Positions 1 to 7,180 of a stretch of DNA of 64,000 nt are shown one piece after another. The DNA is taken from NCBI GenBank assembly GCA_039808985.1, contig JBDHUC010000003.1, positions 1 through 64,000 on the forward strand, in the 5' to 3' direction. This stretch comes from SXRF01 sp039808985. Lineage in GTDB: Bacteria; Pseudomonadota; Alphaproteobacteria; Rickettsiales; SXRF01. Both the position numbers and the translations under genes were made by a program. The notes under the pieces were generated by a model. It ran no database searches, was not told where the DNA came from, and was given only the letters and a program-made list of their open reading frames with translations. The stretch's first letter is position 1, and every line of letters starts with the position of its first letter.

Positions 1-1110
1 ACGATTGCACGGCTTATTGCCAAATATAGCGGCGCGCTGTTTGTTCAACTATCGGCTATTTCGCACGCTACCGCCGATCTGCGCAAGGTTTTCGAACAGG
101 CAGAAATTGATAAAGCCGCTGGCAAACGCACCATATTGCTGGTGGATGAGATACACCGTTTCAACCGTGCACAGCAGGATCTGTTCCTGCCTTATATCGA
201 GAACGGAACGATAATTTTAATCGGCGCGACCACTGAAAACCCATCATTCGAGCTTAACTCGGCGCTGCTTTCGCGCTGCAAGGTACTGGTTATCAACCGT
301 CTTGACATGGACAGCCTGATAAAACTCACCCATAAGGCCGAGGAATTTACAGGCAGAAAACTGCCGCTTGATGAGGAGGCACGCAAAACTCTGTGCGCGA
401 TGGCTGACGGCGATGCGCGCTATCTGCTGAACCTCGTTGAGGAACTGCTGGAAATGGAAGGGACGATAAACAGCGAAGAGCTGCTGGAACTTATCCAGAA
501 GCGTATGCCTGTCTATGACAAGTCCGGCGAAGGGCATTATAACCTCATTAGCGCCCTGCATAAATCGCTGCGCGGGTCGGATGTGGATGCCGCCCTCTAC
601 TGGTTCGCACGGATGCTTGATGGCGGCGAAGACGAGCTTTATATCCTGCGCCGCCTGGTGCGTTTTGCCACCGAGGATATAGGCATGGCCGACCCGCAGG
701 CCGTGGTGCAGGCGCTGGCGGCAAAAGAGGCGTTCGAGTTTATCGGCGCGCCGGAAGGGCATATCAACATAGCGCAAGCGGTTATTTACCTTGCCACTGC
801 GCCCAAATCCATAGGCGTATACCGCGCCCTTAACAAGGTGACCGGTGATGCGCGGCGCAACGGCTCGCTCGCCCCGCCGATGCATATTTTAAACGCGCCC
901 ACCAAAATGATGAAGGAGCTGGGCTACAGCGACGGCTATATTTACGACCCGGAAACCGAGGATGGATTTTCCGGACAAAATTATTTCCCGGAAGGGATGA
1001 AACGCGCGAGCTATTACAGGCCGATCGAAACCGGCTTCGAGCGCGAGATAATAAAGAGACTGGATTACTGGAACAAGCTGCGGGCGAAGAAGGGTGGGAA
1101 TTCTGAGTGA
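1..1110 (+). CDS. rarA: Replication-associated recombination protein A (RarA/MgsA), 5' truncated
   Basis: AAA+ ATPase of the RarA/MgsA/WRNIP1 family, related to clamp loaders, which acts at stalled replication forks. The frame is open from base 1, so the start codon and Walker A lie outside the window. Visible are Walker B (LLVDEIHRFN, near base 136) and the sensor stretch GATTENPSF. The C-terminal part resembles the family's tetramerisation region, with EDIGMADPQA and APKSIGVYRA. The stop codon overlaps the GTG start of the next gene in a GTGA, so the two are probably translationally coupled. About 370 residues are present, which is most of the usual 430-450. Confidence 0.95.
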   Translation, partial: TIARLIAKYSGALFVQLSAISHATADLRKVFEQAEIDKAAGKRTILLVDEIHRFNRAQQDLFLPYIENGTIILIGATTENPSFELNSALLSRCKVLVINRLDMDSLIKLTHKAEEFTGRKLPLDEEARKTLCAMADGDARYLLNLVEELLEMEGTINSEELLELIQKRMPVYDKSGEGHYNLISALHKSLRGSDVDAALYWFARMLDGGEDELYILRRLVRFATEDIGMADPQAVVQALAAKEAFEFIGAPEGHINIAQAVIYLATAPKSIGVYRALNKVTGDARRNGSLAPPMHILNAPTKMMKELGYSDGYIYDPETEDGFSGQNYFPEGMKRASYYRPIETGFEREIIKRLDYWNKLRAKKGGNSE

Positions 1111-1829
1111 ATAAAAAGCGATTGATATTAATACTGGTTATAATAAGCGTCCCTGCCCTGTATTTCATGTATGGTATGGGCATAGTTCGCTTTAACTACC
1201 CGTCCAGCATAAAGTTTCCGATTCAGGGCATTGATGTGAGTCATCATCAAGCTGATATTGACTGGGAAAAAGTAGCGCAGAATAAAAATATACATTTTGC
1301 CTATATAAAAGCTACCGAAGGTGGCGATTTTAAAGACAAAAATTTTAATGAAAACTGGAATGAAGCAAAGCGATTTGGCCTTTTAAGGGGAGCATATCAC
1401 TTCTTTACTTTTTGCCGCGCAGGGAAAGAGCAAGCCCGGAATTTCATGGAAATGATACCGGAAAAAGATAGTGGCGAACTGCCAATTGCAATCGATCTGG
1501 AATTTGGAGGGAACTGCAGCAAAAAGCCAAGCTTGGAAGAATTATTATATGAGCTAAACTCTTTCATAAATGAAACAAAGAAACGCTTTCCCCAGAAACC
1601 GGTTCTATATGTTACCCCGGGATTCTTCTATCATTACTTAAAGGATAACAGCTCTCAATTCCCGCAGCATCATTTGTGGCTCAGAAATATATTTTTTGAG
1701 CCTCAACAGAAAAATTGCGAGGAGTGGAGCATTTGGCAATATGCCGACAATTATATAATAGGCGGGATAAACCAGCCGGTAGATATGAATGCTTTTTGCA
1801 ATAAGGACTGGCTTGCTAATGAACATTGA
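1107..1829 (+). CDS. GH25-family lysozyme/muramidase, membrane-anchored or secreted
   Basis: Glycoside hydrolase family 25 members cleave the N-acetylmuramic acid to N-acetylglucosamine bond of peptidoglycan. The 240-residue product has one hydrophobic segment (residues 5-25, after MNKKR), which is an uncleaved anchor or signal peptide. GH25 hallmarks follow: GIDVSHHQ near residue 40, YIKATEG near 65, RGAYHFF near 90 and the acidic pair in AIDLEF near 130. The GTG start overlaps the rarA stop and the 3' end overlaps the following GNAT gene. A role in wall remodelling or competitor lysis is inferred. Its position after rarA looks accessory rather than conserved. Confidence 0.9.
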   Translation: MNKKRLILILVIISVPALYFMYGMGIVRFNYPSSIKFPIQGIDVSHHQADIDWEKVAQNKNIHFAYIKATEGGDFKDKNFNENWNEAKRFGLLRGAYHFFTFCRAGKEQARNFMEMIPEKDSGELPIAIDLEFGGNCSKKPSLEELLYELNSFINETKKRFPQKPVLYVTPGFFYHYLKDNSSQFPQHHLWLRNIFFEPQQKNCEEWSIWQYADNYIIGGINQPVDMNAFCNKDWLANEH

Positions 1830-2259
1830 GATTATCCCCGCAACTGAATCGGACAGGGCATTTTTCAGAAAAGCTCATCATCTTGCGTACCGCGATGTAA
1901 TAGAATCAATGTTCTCTTGGGATGAGGAGGAACAGGATAAATTCGCTAATAAGGATTTCGATGAGCGTAACCCGCATATCATTATATATGGCAAAATACG
2001 CGTGGGAGTTTTAGGATGGCTTGCGAAAGCAGATCATATATGGTTTGGGCCGATATATATTTTACCGGAGCACCAGAATAAGGGGATCGGGTCATACTTA
2101 GTTAGGGAGTTTATGAATAGAGCAAGGAATGCGGGTTTACCGCTTCACCTGCAAACGCTGCGCAAAAATGAAAAAGCCAGAAAATTCTACGAAAAGCTGG
2201 GATTTACAATCTTACCTTCGGATGAGATACATTGGCAGATGGAGTATAAAAGCAAGTGA
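1819..2259 (+). CDS. GNAT family N-acetyltransferase
   Basis: Acyl-CoA-dependent GNAT-fold acetyltransferase of 146 residues. Motif A, the pyrophosphate-binding loop, is seen as PEHQNKGIGSYLV near residues 80-92. Motif B is seen as NEKARKFYEKLGF near 115-127, with the usual Tyr. The ATG at 1819 is preferred because it overlaps the GH25 stop and yields the normal short N-terminal strand. An upstream in-frame ATG at 1789 would add ten residues and lie deeper inside the GH25 gene. The substrate cannot be told. Confidence 0.88.
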   Translation: MNIEIIPATESDRAFFRKAHHLAYRDVIESMFSWDEEEQDKFANKDFDERNPHIIIYGKIRVGVLGWLAKADHIWFGPIYILPEHQNKGIGSYLVREFMNRARNAGLPLHLQTLRKNEKARKFYEKLGFTILPSDEIHWQMEYKSK

Positions 2260-2264
2260 AATGG

Positions 2265-2284
2265 ATGCCAGCCTGCGCTGGCAT
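2265..2284. repeat. Palindromic repeat, 8-bp arms with CTGC loop
   Basis: Perfect inverted repeat: ATGCCAGC at 2265-2272, a CTGC loop, and GCTGGCAT at 2277-2284. It sits just after the GNAT stop and before the convergent small acetyltransferase gene. Arm length, loop and the following GAC match the palindrome at 15420-15439, so it is a member of the same dispersed family. It could also act as a bidirectional terminator between convergent genes. Confidence 0.7.
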
Positions 2285-2314
2285 GACAGAGCAAAGTCGT
2301 TCGTAATAACGAAT

Positions 2315-2581
2315 TTAGCCGCTTATCGCGTGTTTCCTGAGATACTCAGCCGCGTATGGGCAGATGGGATTGATGGTGAGGTTCTGCGCCTTGGCATCGA
2401 GGACTATGGCGGCCATAAGCTGTGACGCAACCCCTCGCCCGCGCAATTCTTGCGGGACTTCAACATGGGTTACGGAAATCACATTCCCGCTTTTCCGGTA
2501 TTCGGCGATTGATAAAATCCCGTCTACAACTAACTCGTAACGGCTAAGCGCATCATTATCAACTGCTTTACTTTCTGGCAT
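2315..2581 (-). CDS. Small GNAT-like N-acetyltransferase (YjdJ/NATD1 type)
   Basis: An 88-residue protein with the compact GNAT fold of the YjdJ/NATD1 family. A short N-terminal beta strand pair (RYELVVDGILSIAEYR) is followed by THVEVPQELRGRGVASQL, the acetyl-CoA-binding loop, and PICPYAAEYLRKH at the C-terminus. All three blocks are typical of this family, whose acceptor is unknown. It stands alone on the minus strand, convergent to the preceding GNAT gene. The length matches full-size family members. Confidence 0.85.
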   Translation of the reverse strand: MPESKAVDNDALSRYELVVDGILSIAEYRKSGNVISVTHVEVPQELRGRGVASQLMAAIVLDAKAQNLTINPICPYAAEYLRKHAISG

Positions 2582-2642
2582 ATTTTACTCCTGATTAAAA
2601 AAATTAGAATGACAAGTTAGATATAAAGAATATATATGGATG

Positions 2643-5600
2643 CTAAGTACGCTCGCGTCCAGTACGTTTTAAATTTTCACTGCCCGGAGAAATTGACTTT
2701 TCCCCACCGACCATTTCAGCGAAGGTGGCTTTGGAAGGTTTTTCGTGTTTTAAGTGTGCAACAATCTCTTTCTCTATATCTTTATTTAGACAAAATGGTC
2801 TTTGAGTACCATTTTGAAATATTCCTGCTCTATCAATAGGCAGAGTAATTCCTTCAGCAATAAATCTTGGTTCACCTTTTTCTTTTGCTATTTTCCACGA
2901 TTCTTCTAACTTCTCATAAAATTTCCTAACTTTTAATTGACCTACATGCGCTGAGTTTGCCAACTCGGTTATATTAACCCATTCATCAGTTTTCTGGGGT
3001 ACAGAAAAAAATGAAATAGCACTCCTGTGTAAACAAAAAGGTCTAGCTGTAAAATTCTGAAAAACTCCTGCCTTGTCAGTAGGAAGCGTAATTCCTGCAG
3101 CAGAAAAACTTGATTCACCTTTTTCTTTTGCTTGTTTCCATGCTGTTTCTAAAGACTTATAAACTTCCCTATATGTACCTCTAGCAAGTATTTCCATTTC
3201 CCTAGAAGATAACCACTCATCAGTTTTTTGTGGTGTAGAAAAATGAGAAGCAACATCTTTATGTAAGCAAAATGCTCGGCTACTAACATTTTGAAATATT
3301 CCAGCTTTGTCAACAGGTAGTGTGATACCTTCTGCAGAAAATTTATCTTCGCCTTTTTCTTTTGCTTTTTTCCATGCTGTTTCTAATGAAACATATATAG
3401 GATACATTTTTGGATAACTTGTATTAACTAATGCAGCCATATCGTGTGCAGCTAGCATTACATCGCTTTTCTGAGGAGTAGATAAATATTGAGCAGCGTC
3501 GTTGTGCAAACAGAAGAAAGAACGAGAACCTCTTTGAAATATTCCTGCCTTATCAATCGGTAGCGTAATACCCTCAGCAGAAAATTTATCTTCGCCTTTT
3601 TCTTTTGCTTGCTGCCAAGATTTTTCTAATTTGTCATATAGCTGACTTATTGTAGGGGGAGTAACATGTACTAATCTAGCCATTTCTTTATAAGTTTGGA
3701 AATACTCAGGTTTTTGTGATTCAGATAAACATGAAATTATATCTTTATGAAGACAAAAAGCTGGCTTATTCCCACTACTAAATATCCCAGCTTTATCAAC
3801 TGGCAACGCAATTCCTTCAGCAGTAAATCTATGTTCGCCTTTTTCTTTTGCTTCCTGCCAAGCTATTTTTAACTTTTCATATAAAGAGGATATAGTTGAG
3901 TAAGTAGTGTGTAATGTTCTGCTTGTTTCACTTGCATGTAACCACTCATCAGTTTTTTGTGGTGTAGAAAAATAATAAGCTACATCTTTATGTAAGCAAA
4001 ATGCTCGGCTACTAACATTTTGAAATATTCCAGCTTTGTCAACAGGTAGTGTGATACCTTCTGCAGAAAAACTGGATTCCCCCTTTTCTTTTGCTTTTTT
4101 CCATGCTGTTTCTAATGCCTCGTATATTGCGTACACCTTCTCCTGACCAATGCGCGCCAGTTTTTTCATTTCATTAGCTGTAACAAAATTTTCAGTTTTT
4201 TGTGGTGTAGAAAAATAATAAGCTACATCTTTATGCACGCAAAAAACTTTGTGAATACCACTTTGAAAGACACCAGCTTTGTCAACAGGTAACGTAATGC
4301 CTTCAGCAGAAAAACTGGTATCTCCTTTTTCTTTAGCTTGTTCCCATGCTTTTTCTAATGATTCATATATTGGATATATTTTACTACCATTAGTTTTGGC
4401 TAATCTTCCCATTTCATAGCCAATCAGCCACTCATCAGTCTTTTGTGGTATCCCTTCCCGATTCTTATTAGCCTCGGAAATTACTGATTGCATATCCTTA
4501 TAATCAATATGGACTTTTATACCTGAAGGAAGGCTGCGTTTGCTTCTTGTCTGTGGCTCGGCATCTATTGAATCTACCAAAGCGGTTTTTGACGCTTCAT
4601 CAGAAGTTACTGCTTCTATGTCGTCTTTTCCTGCAACTTTCCTCGTAATCCAGGTTACAGGCTTCCTTACATATTTTGCGCTATATACACCAGCATCCCC
4701 TAATACCTGCCCGAATAAATATGGATCCATTCCATCCGCACGCACGTTAATGGCTAGAGATAATTTATCCTGTCCATATTTCTTTTTATAATCACTATCC
4801 TGTTTACGGGTGATACGCCCAAGTTGCTGCTCCACAACATGCGGCATATTTGATGGTCTTAGGGAATAACATACAGTTGCATTTCGGGCATCAAAGCCCA
4901 TACCCAGCAATTTATCGTTGAACACTGCCTGGATTTCGCCTTTTTTGAACTGCTCAAGGATTGGCTGGTATTGTTTAGTTCCCATATCACCGCTAACATA
5001 AGCAGCCTTGGCATTAACACCCAGCTCTTTAGCCAAAGCATTAAATCGTTCTGCCCCATAACGCGCAGACCCTATCCCTTCTGTATAGAATACTGTCGGC
5101 AAGCGCGATAATTTACCAAAATTATCACGGTTTTCAGTTAGGTGAAAACGGATAGCTCCTTCTAATACTGATGGAGCAGCGGCAAACCTTTCCAGATCTT
5201 CGCGCCTATATTCCTTACCTTTCTGAGTACTGGCAAAGTTTTTTATCCAACCTTCATCTATGGTAACGTCAATTGTTCCAGTTACTACGCCATTACATAA
5301 AATATCCCTCTTAATAGCTTCAGCAATCGGCAAATGATAAACAGGTTTCTGCCCTTCAAAAAGGTGATTAGCCGCACCCGCGTCTGTAGCCGTAAAACCA
5401 GCTACCATGACATTATCCCGTAATTTTTTTATTATAGCTGAGGTTTTTGCCCCAAGCCCCTCATGCACTTCATCAAGAATTATAAAGGGCCGGTAATGCA
5501 CATCATTACGGTCGGCAAAATCAAGTTCATGCCTGTTAACAAGGGGTGGCAATGACTGATAGCTGGTAATAACGAATTTTGGCGGCGGATTACCTTCGAT

Positions 5601-6002
5601 AATGCGTTTGCGCTCAGCAGTTGGCTGTTTACTATCATAAATAGCAATATCCTTTTCTGGTATTCCTATCTCATTACAAAATTCCTCCCTTGTATTTTTG
5701 TTAAGCAGGTTACGGGGCGTAACGATAAGAGTTGGCACATCCATTGCTTTGGCCATAGTACCAAACATGCGGGTTTTACCAGAGCCGGTAGCGGAAACGA
5801 CTTCCAGATAATCGCCTCTTTTTATCCCGGCTTCTTGCGTATCTTTGCTGCCAAGCTGGACGAATTCGCCACCATTTGGCAGGCGCATAAATTTTTCCAC
5901 GGCAATTAGTGCATCATTTTGATAATCTCGCAGACCAGTTTCTCCCTTTGCAATAAAATTGCGAAGGTTGCAAATCATTGTATTTTTATCTTGGGAATTC
6001 AT
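2643..6002 (-). CDS. SF2 (DEAD/DEAH, type III Res-like) helicase with seven C-terminal 81-residue repeats
   Basis: The 1119-residue product has a helicase core and a repeat tail. Core motifs are Walker A SATGSGKT (residues 70-77), DEVH (177-180), FTAT (203-206), a second RecA lobe around FNDKLLGMGFD (361-371), and motif VI QQLGRITRKQ (392-401). This resembles the ATPase of type I/III restriction systems, but no nuclease motif or partner methylase is seen. A linker (about 450-518) leads to seven tandem modules starting at residues 519, 600, 681, 762, 843, 924 and 1002. Each module has a variable helix-turn-helix-like stretch ending in YxxLExAW, then AKEKGE, then a near-invariant GITLPVDKAGIFQ, then FCLHKD. 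The tail is basic. The gene is AT-richer than its neighbours and stands alone, suggesting acquisition. The biological role is unknown; defence or nucleic-acid recognition is inference. Confidence 0.85.
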   Translation of the reverse strand: MNSQDKNTMICNLRNFIAKGETGLRDYQNDALIAVEKFMRLPNGGEFVQLGSKDTQEAGIKRGDYLEVVSATGSGKTRMFGTMAKAMDVPTLIVTPRNLLNKNTREEFCNEIGIPEKDIAIYDSKQPTAERKRIIEGNPPPKFVITSYQSLPPLVNRHELDFADRNDVHYRPFIILDEVHEGLGAKTSAIIKKLRDNVMVAGFTATDAGAANHLFEGQKPVYHLPIAEAIKRDILCNGVVTGTIDVTIDEGWIKNFASTQKGKEYRREDLERFAAAPSVLEGAIRFHLTENRDNFGKLSRLPTVFYTEGIGSARYGAERFNALAKELGVNAKAAYVSGDMGTKQYQPILEQFKKGEIQAVFNDKLLGMGFDARNATVCYSLRPSNMPHVVEQQLGRITRKQDSDYKKKYGQDKLSLAINVRADGMDPYLFGQVLGDAGVYSAKYVRKPVTWITRKVAGKDDIEAVTSDEASKTALVDSIDAEPQTRSKRSLPSGIKVHIDYKDMQSVISEANKNREGIPQKTDEWLIGYEMGRLAKTNGSKIYPIYESLEKAWEQAKEKGDTSFSAEGITLPVDKAGVFQSGIHKVFCVHKDVAYYFSTPQKTENFVTANEMKKLARIGQEKVYAIYEALETAWKKAKEKGESSFSAEGITLPVDKAGIFQNVSSRAFCLHKDVAYYFSTPQKTDEWLHASETSRTLHTTYSTISSLYEKLKIAWQEAKEKGEHRFTAEGIALPVDKAGIFSSGNKPAFCLHKDIISCLSESQKPEYFQTYKEMARLVHVTPPTISQLYDKLEKSWQQAKEKGEDKFSAEGITLPIDKAGIFQRGSRSFFCLHNDAAQYLSTPQKSDVMLAAHDMAALVNTSYPKMYPIYVSLETAWKKAKEKGEDKFSAEGITLPVDKAGIFQNVSSRAFCLHKDVASHFSTPQKTDEWLSSREMEILARGTYREVYKSLETAWKQAKEKGESSFSAAGITLPTDKAGVFQNFTARPFCLHRSAISFFSVPQKTDEWVNITELANSAHVGQLKVRKFYEKLEESWKIAKEKGEPRFIAEGITLPIDRAGIFQNGTQRPFCLNKDIEKEIVAHLKHEKPSKATFAEMVGGEKSISPGSENLKRTGRERT
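2748..4448 (-). repeat. Seven tandem in-frame coding repeats of about 243 bp
   Basis: The DNA encoding residues 519-1085 of the helicase consists of six 243-bp units and one of 234 bp (unit six). The 3' two thirds of each unit (coding AKEKGE through FCLHKD) is strongly conserved. The first third diverges. Units two and five share an identical 89-bp stretch at 3982-4070 and 3253-3341, exactly three units apart. The array is expected to be prone to recombination and copy-number change. Confidence 0.9.
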
Positions 6003-6105
6003 TATGCTAACGGCCTTATCCAGATTTTAAACTAAGATAATTTAGCACAAGAAGCTATTTGCAATTATTAAGATTTGGCGACATTTCAAATTTTTCGATA
6101 ATGTT

Positions 6106-6134
6106 ATATATAATATATTGATATTATTATATAT
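6106..6134. terminator. AT-only inverted repeat at the end of motA
   Basis: A 10-bp perfect inverted repeat (6106-6115 and 6125-6134) with a 9-bp spacer. It touches the motA stop codon within a 131-bp AT-rich spacer that also holds the helicase 5' region. It has no G or C pairs, so a classical intrinsic terminator is doubtful. Position is the only reason to call it a transcript-end element. Confidence 0.35.
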
Positions 6135-7000
6135 TAATCAATTTTTACGGCGCTGGTGGCTTCTTCCATCTCGGCGAAGGTAGGCTGCATATGCGATGGA
6201 ACCTGGGTGCGGCCTATCTCTGTGGAAACCTGTGGGGCCATGCCTTTTAAATGCGCAACCAGAATATCACGGATGATGAAATAAAACTGCTGCTCCTCGT
6301 TATGGATGGCGATATTTTTGCTGGCAAGCGGAGCCACGATACAATAAGCCATGAACACGCCCATGAAAGTTCCAACCAGTGCGCCACCGATCATTCCCCC
6401 TAATACTTCCGGCGGCTCGGTAATACTGGCCATGGTTTTTACCACACCAAGAACCGCAGCCACGATACCAATAGCCGGAAGGCCATCAGCCATGCCTTGC
6501 AGCGCATGCCCAGGCCCCATAGCCTCATGGTGGTGTTTTTCTATCTGTTTTTCAATAAGCTCCTCGATCTGAAGCGGGTTTTCAAGCCCCATTGTAAGTG
6601 TGCGCAACGTGTCGCAGATCATATCAACTGCGAAATGGTCATGCTCAATCTTCGGGTATTGCGAGAATATGGTACTTTCATGCGGCTTTTCTATATGCTG
6701 TTCTACCGCTATCAGGCCTTTTGATTTCATCAATTTGCACAGCGCGAACATAAGGCAGAGCAGATCCTTATAATCCTGCTTTTTCCATTTGGGGCCTTTA
6801 AAGGAAACGATCAATTCCTTGAAGGTTTTTTTAAGCACCAGGCTGGAATTGGCGATCATATAAGCGCCAATGGCGGCGCCAAGTATTGTGCCTAATTCGT
6901 GAGGAAGAGCATGAAGAATAATCTCGATCTTACCGCCGGATTCGATATAAATACCGAATACGCAAATGAAAATCATTATTAGGCCGATTGCGGGAAGCAT
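6134..7000 (-). CDS. motA: Flagellar motor stator protein MotA
   Basis: MotA is the four-helix inner-membrane stator subunit that, with MotB, couples ion flow to flagellar rotation. The 288-residue product is the usual length. It starts with a hydrophobic helix (MLPAIGLIMIFICVFGIYIE) and a second around residues 35-50. A cytoplasmic domain holds the conserved GMADGLPAIGIVAAVLG segment near 165-185, followed by GGALVGTFMGVF and a last helix. No motB is adjacent, so the partner must be elsewhere. fliR and flhB near 60 kb support a working flagellum. Confidence 0.95.
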   Translation of the reverse strand: MLPAIGLIMIFICVFGIYIESGGKIEIILHALPHELGTILGAAIGAYMIANSSLVLKKTFKELIVSFKGPKWKKQDYKDLLCLMFALCKLMKSKGLIAVEQHIEKPHESTIFSQYPKIEHDHFAVDMICDTLRTLTMGLENPLQIEELIEKQIEKHHHEAMGPGHALQGMADGLPAIGIVAAVLGVVKTMASITEPPEVLGGMIGGALVGTFMGVFMAYCIVAPLASKNIAIHNEEQQFYFIIRDILVAHLKGMAPQVSTEIGRTQVPSHMQPTFAEMEEATSAVKID

Positions 7001-7117
7001 TGAAAATCCGGGTTAAATTGTTCAAACTTATAAAAGACTACAAGCTAAAAGCAAAAAAAACGTTAAAATATAAGGAATATTACAATTATTACGTTATTCG
7101 TCCGCTAAGCGGCGTAT

Positions 7118-7139
7118 AATCGGGCTTTCGGCCCCGATT
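7118..7139. terminator. GC-rich hairpin in the dnaE-motA spacer
   Basis: AATCGGG at 7118-7124 pairs with CCCGATT at 7133-7139 across an 8-base loop. A smaller CCGC-taa-GCGG hairpin lies at 7102-7112. Both sit between dnaE and motA, where a transcript end for dnaE or a processing site is plausible. There is no clear T-run on the minus strand, so termination is unproven. Confidence 0.35.
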
Positions 7140-7142
7140 TTA

Positions 7143-7179
7143 ATATTCATAATGTATAAAAATTATACATTATGAATAT
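7143..7179. terminator. Perfect 17-bp AT-rich palindrome abutting the dnaE stop
   Basis: A 17-bp perfect inverted repeat (7143-7159 and 7163-7179) with an AAA spacer begins one base beyond the dnaE stop codon. Such a long perfect match is far beyond chance for so short a region. It may be a transcript 3'-end hairpin or a protein-binding site. The same placement is seen after motA and, less closely, after the EAL gene. Confidence 0.5.
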
Positions 7180-7180
7180 A

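Noticed and set aside
244..885. Long minus-strand frame opposite rarA (213 codons)
   Set aside because: It mirrors the coding strand of a clear RarA gene, has no recognisable domain and no ribosome-binding site. It is a shadow.
2748..4448. CRISPR-like array from regularly spaced repeats
   Set aside because: The 243-bp period is far too long, the units are in frame, and both conserved and variable parts encode protein modules.
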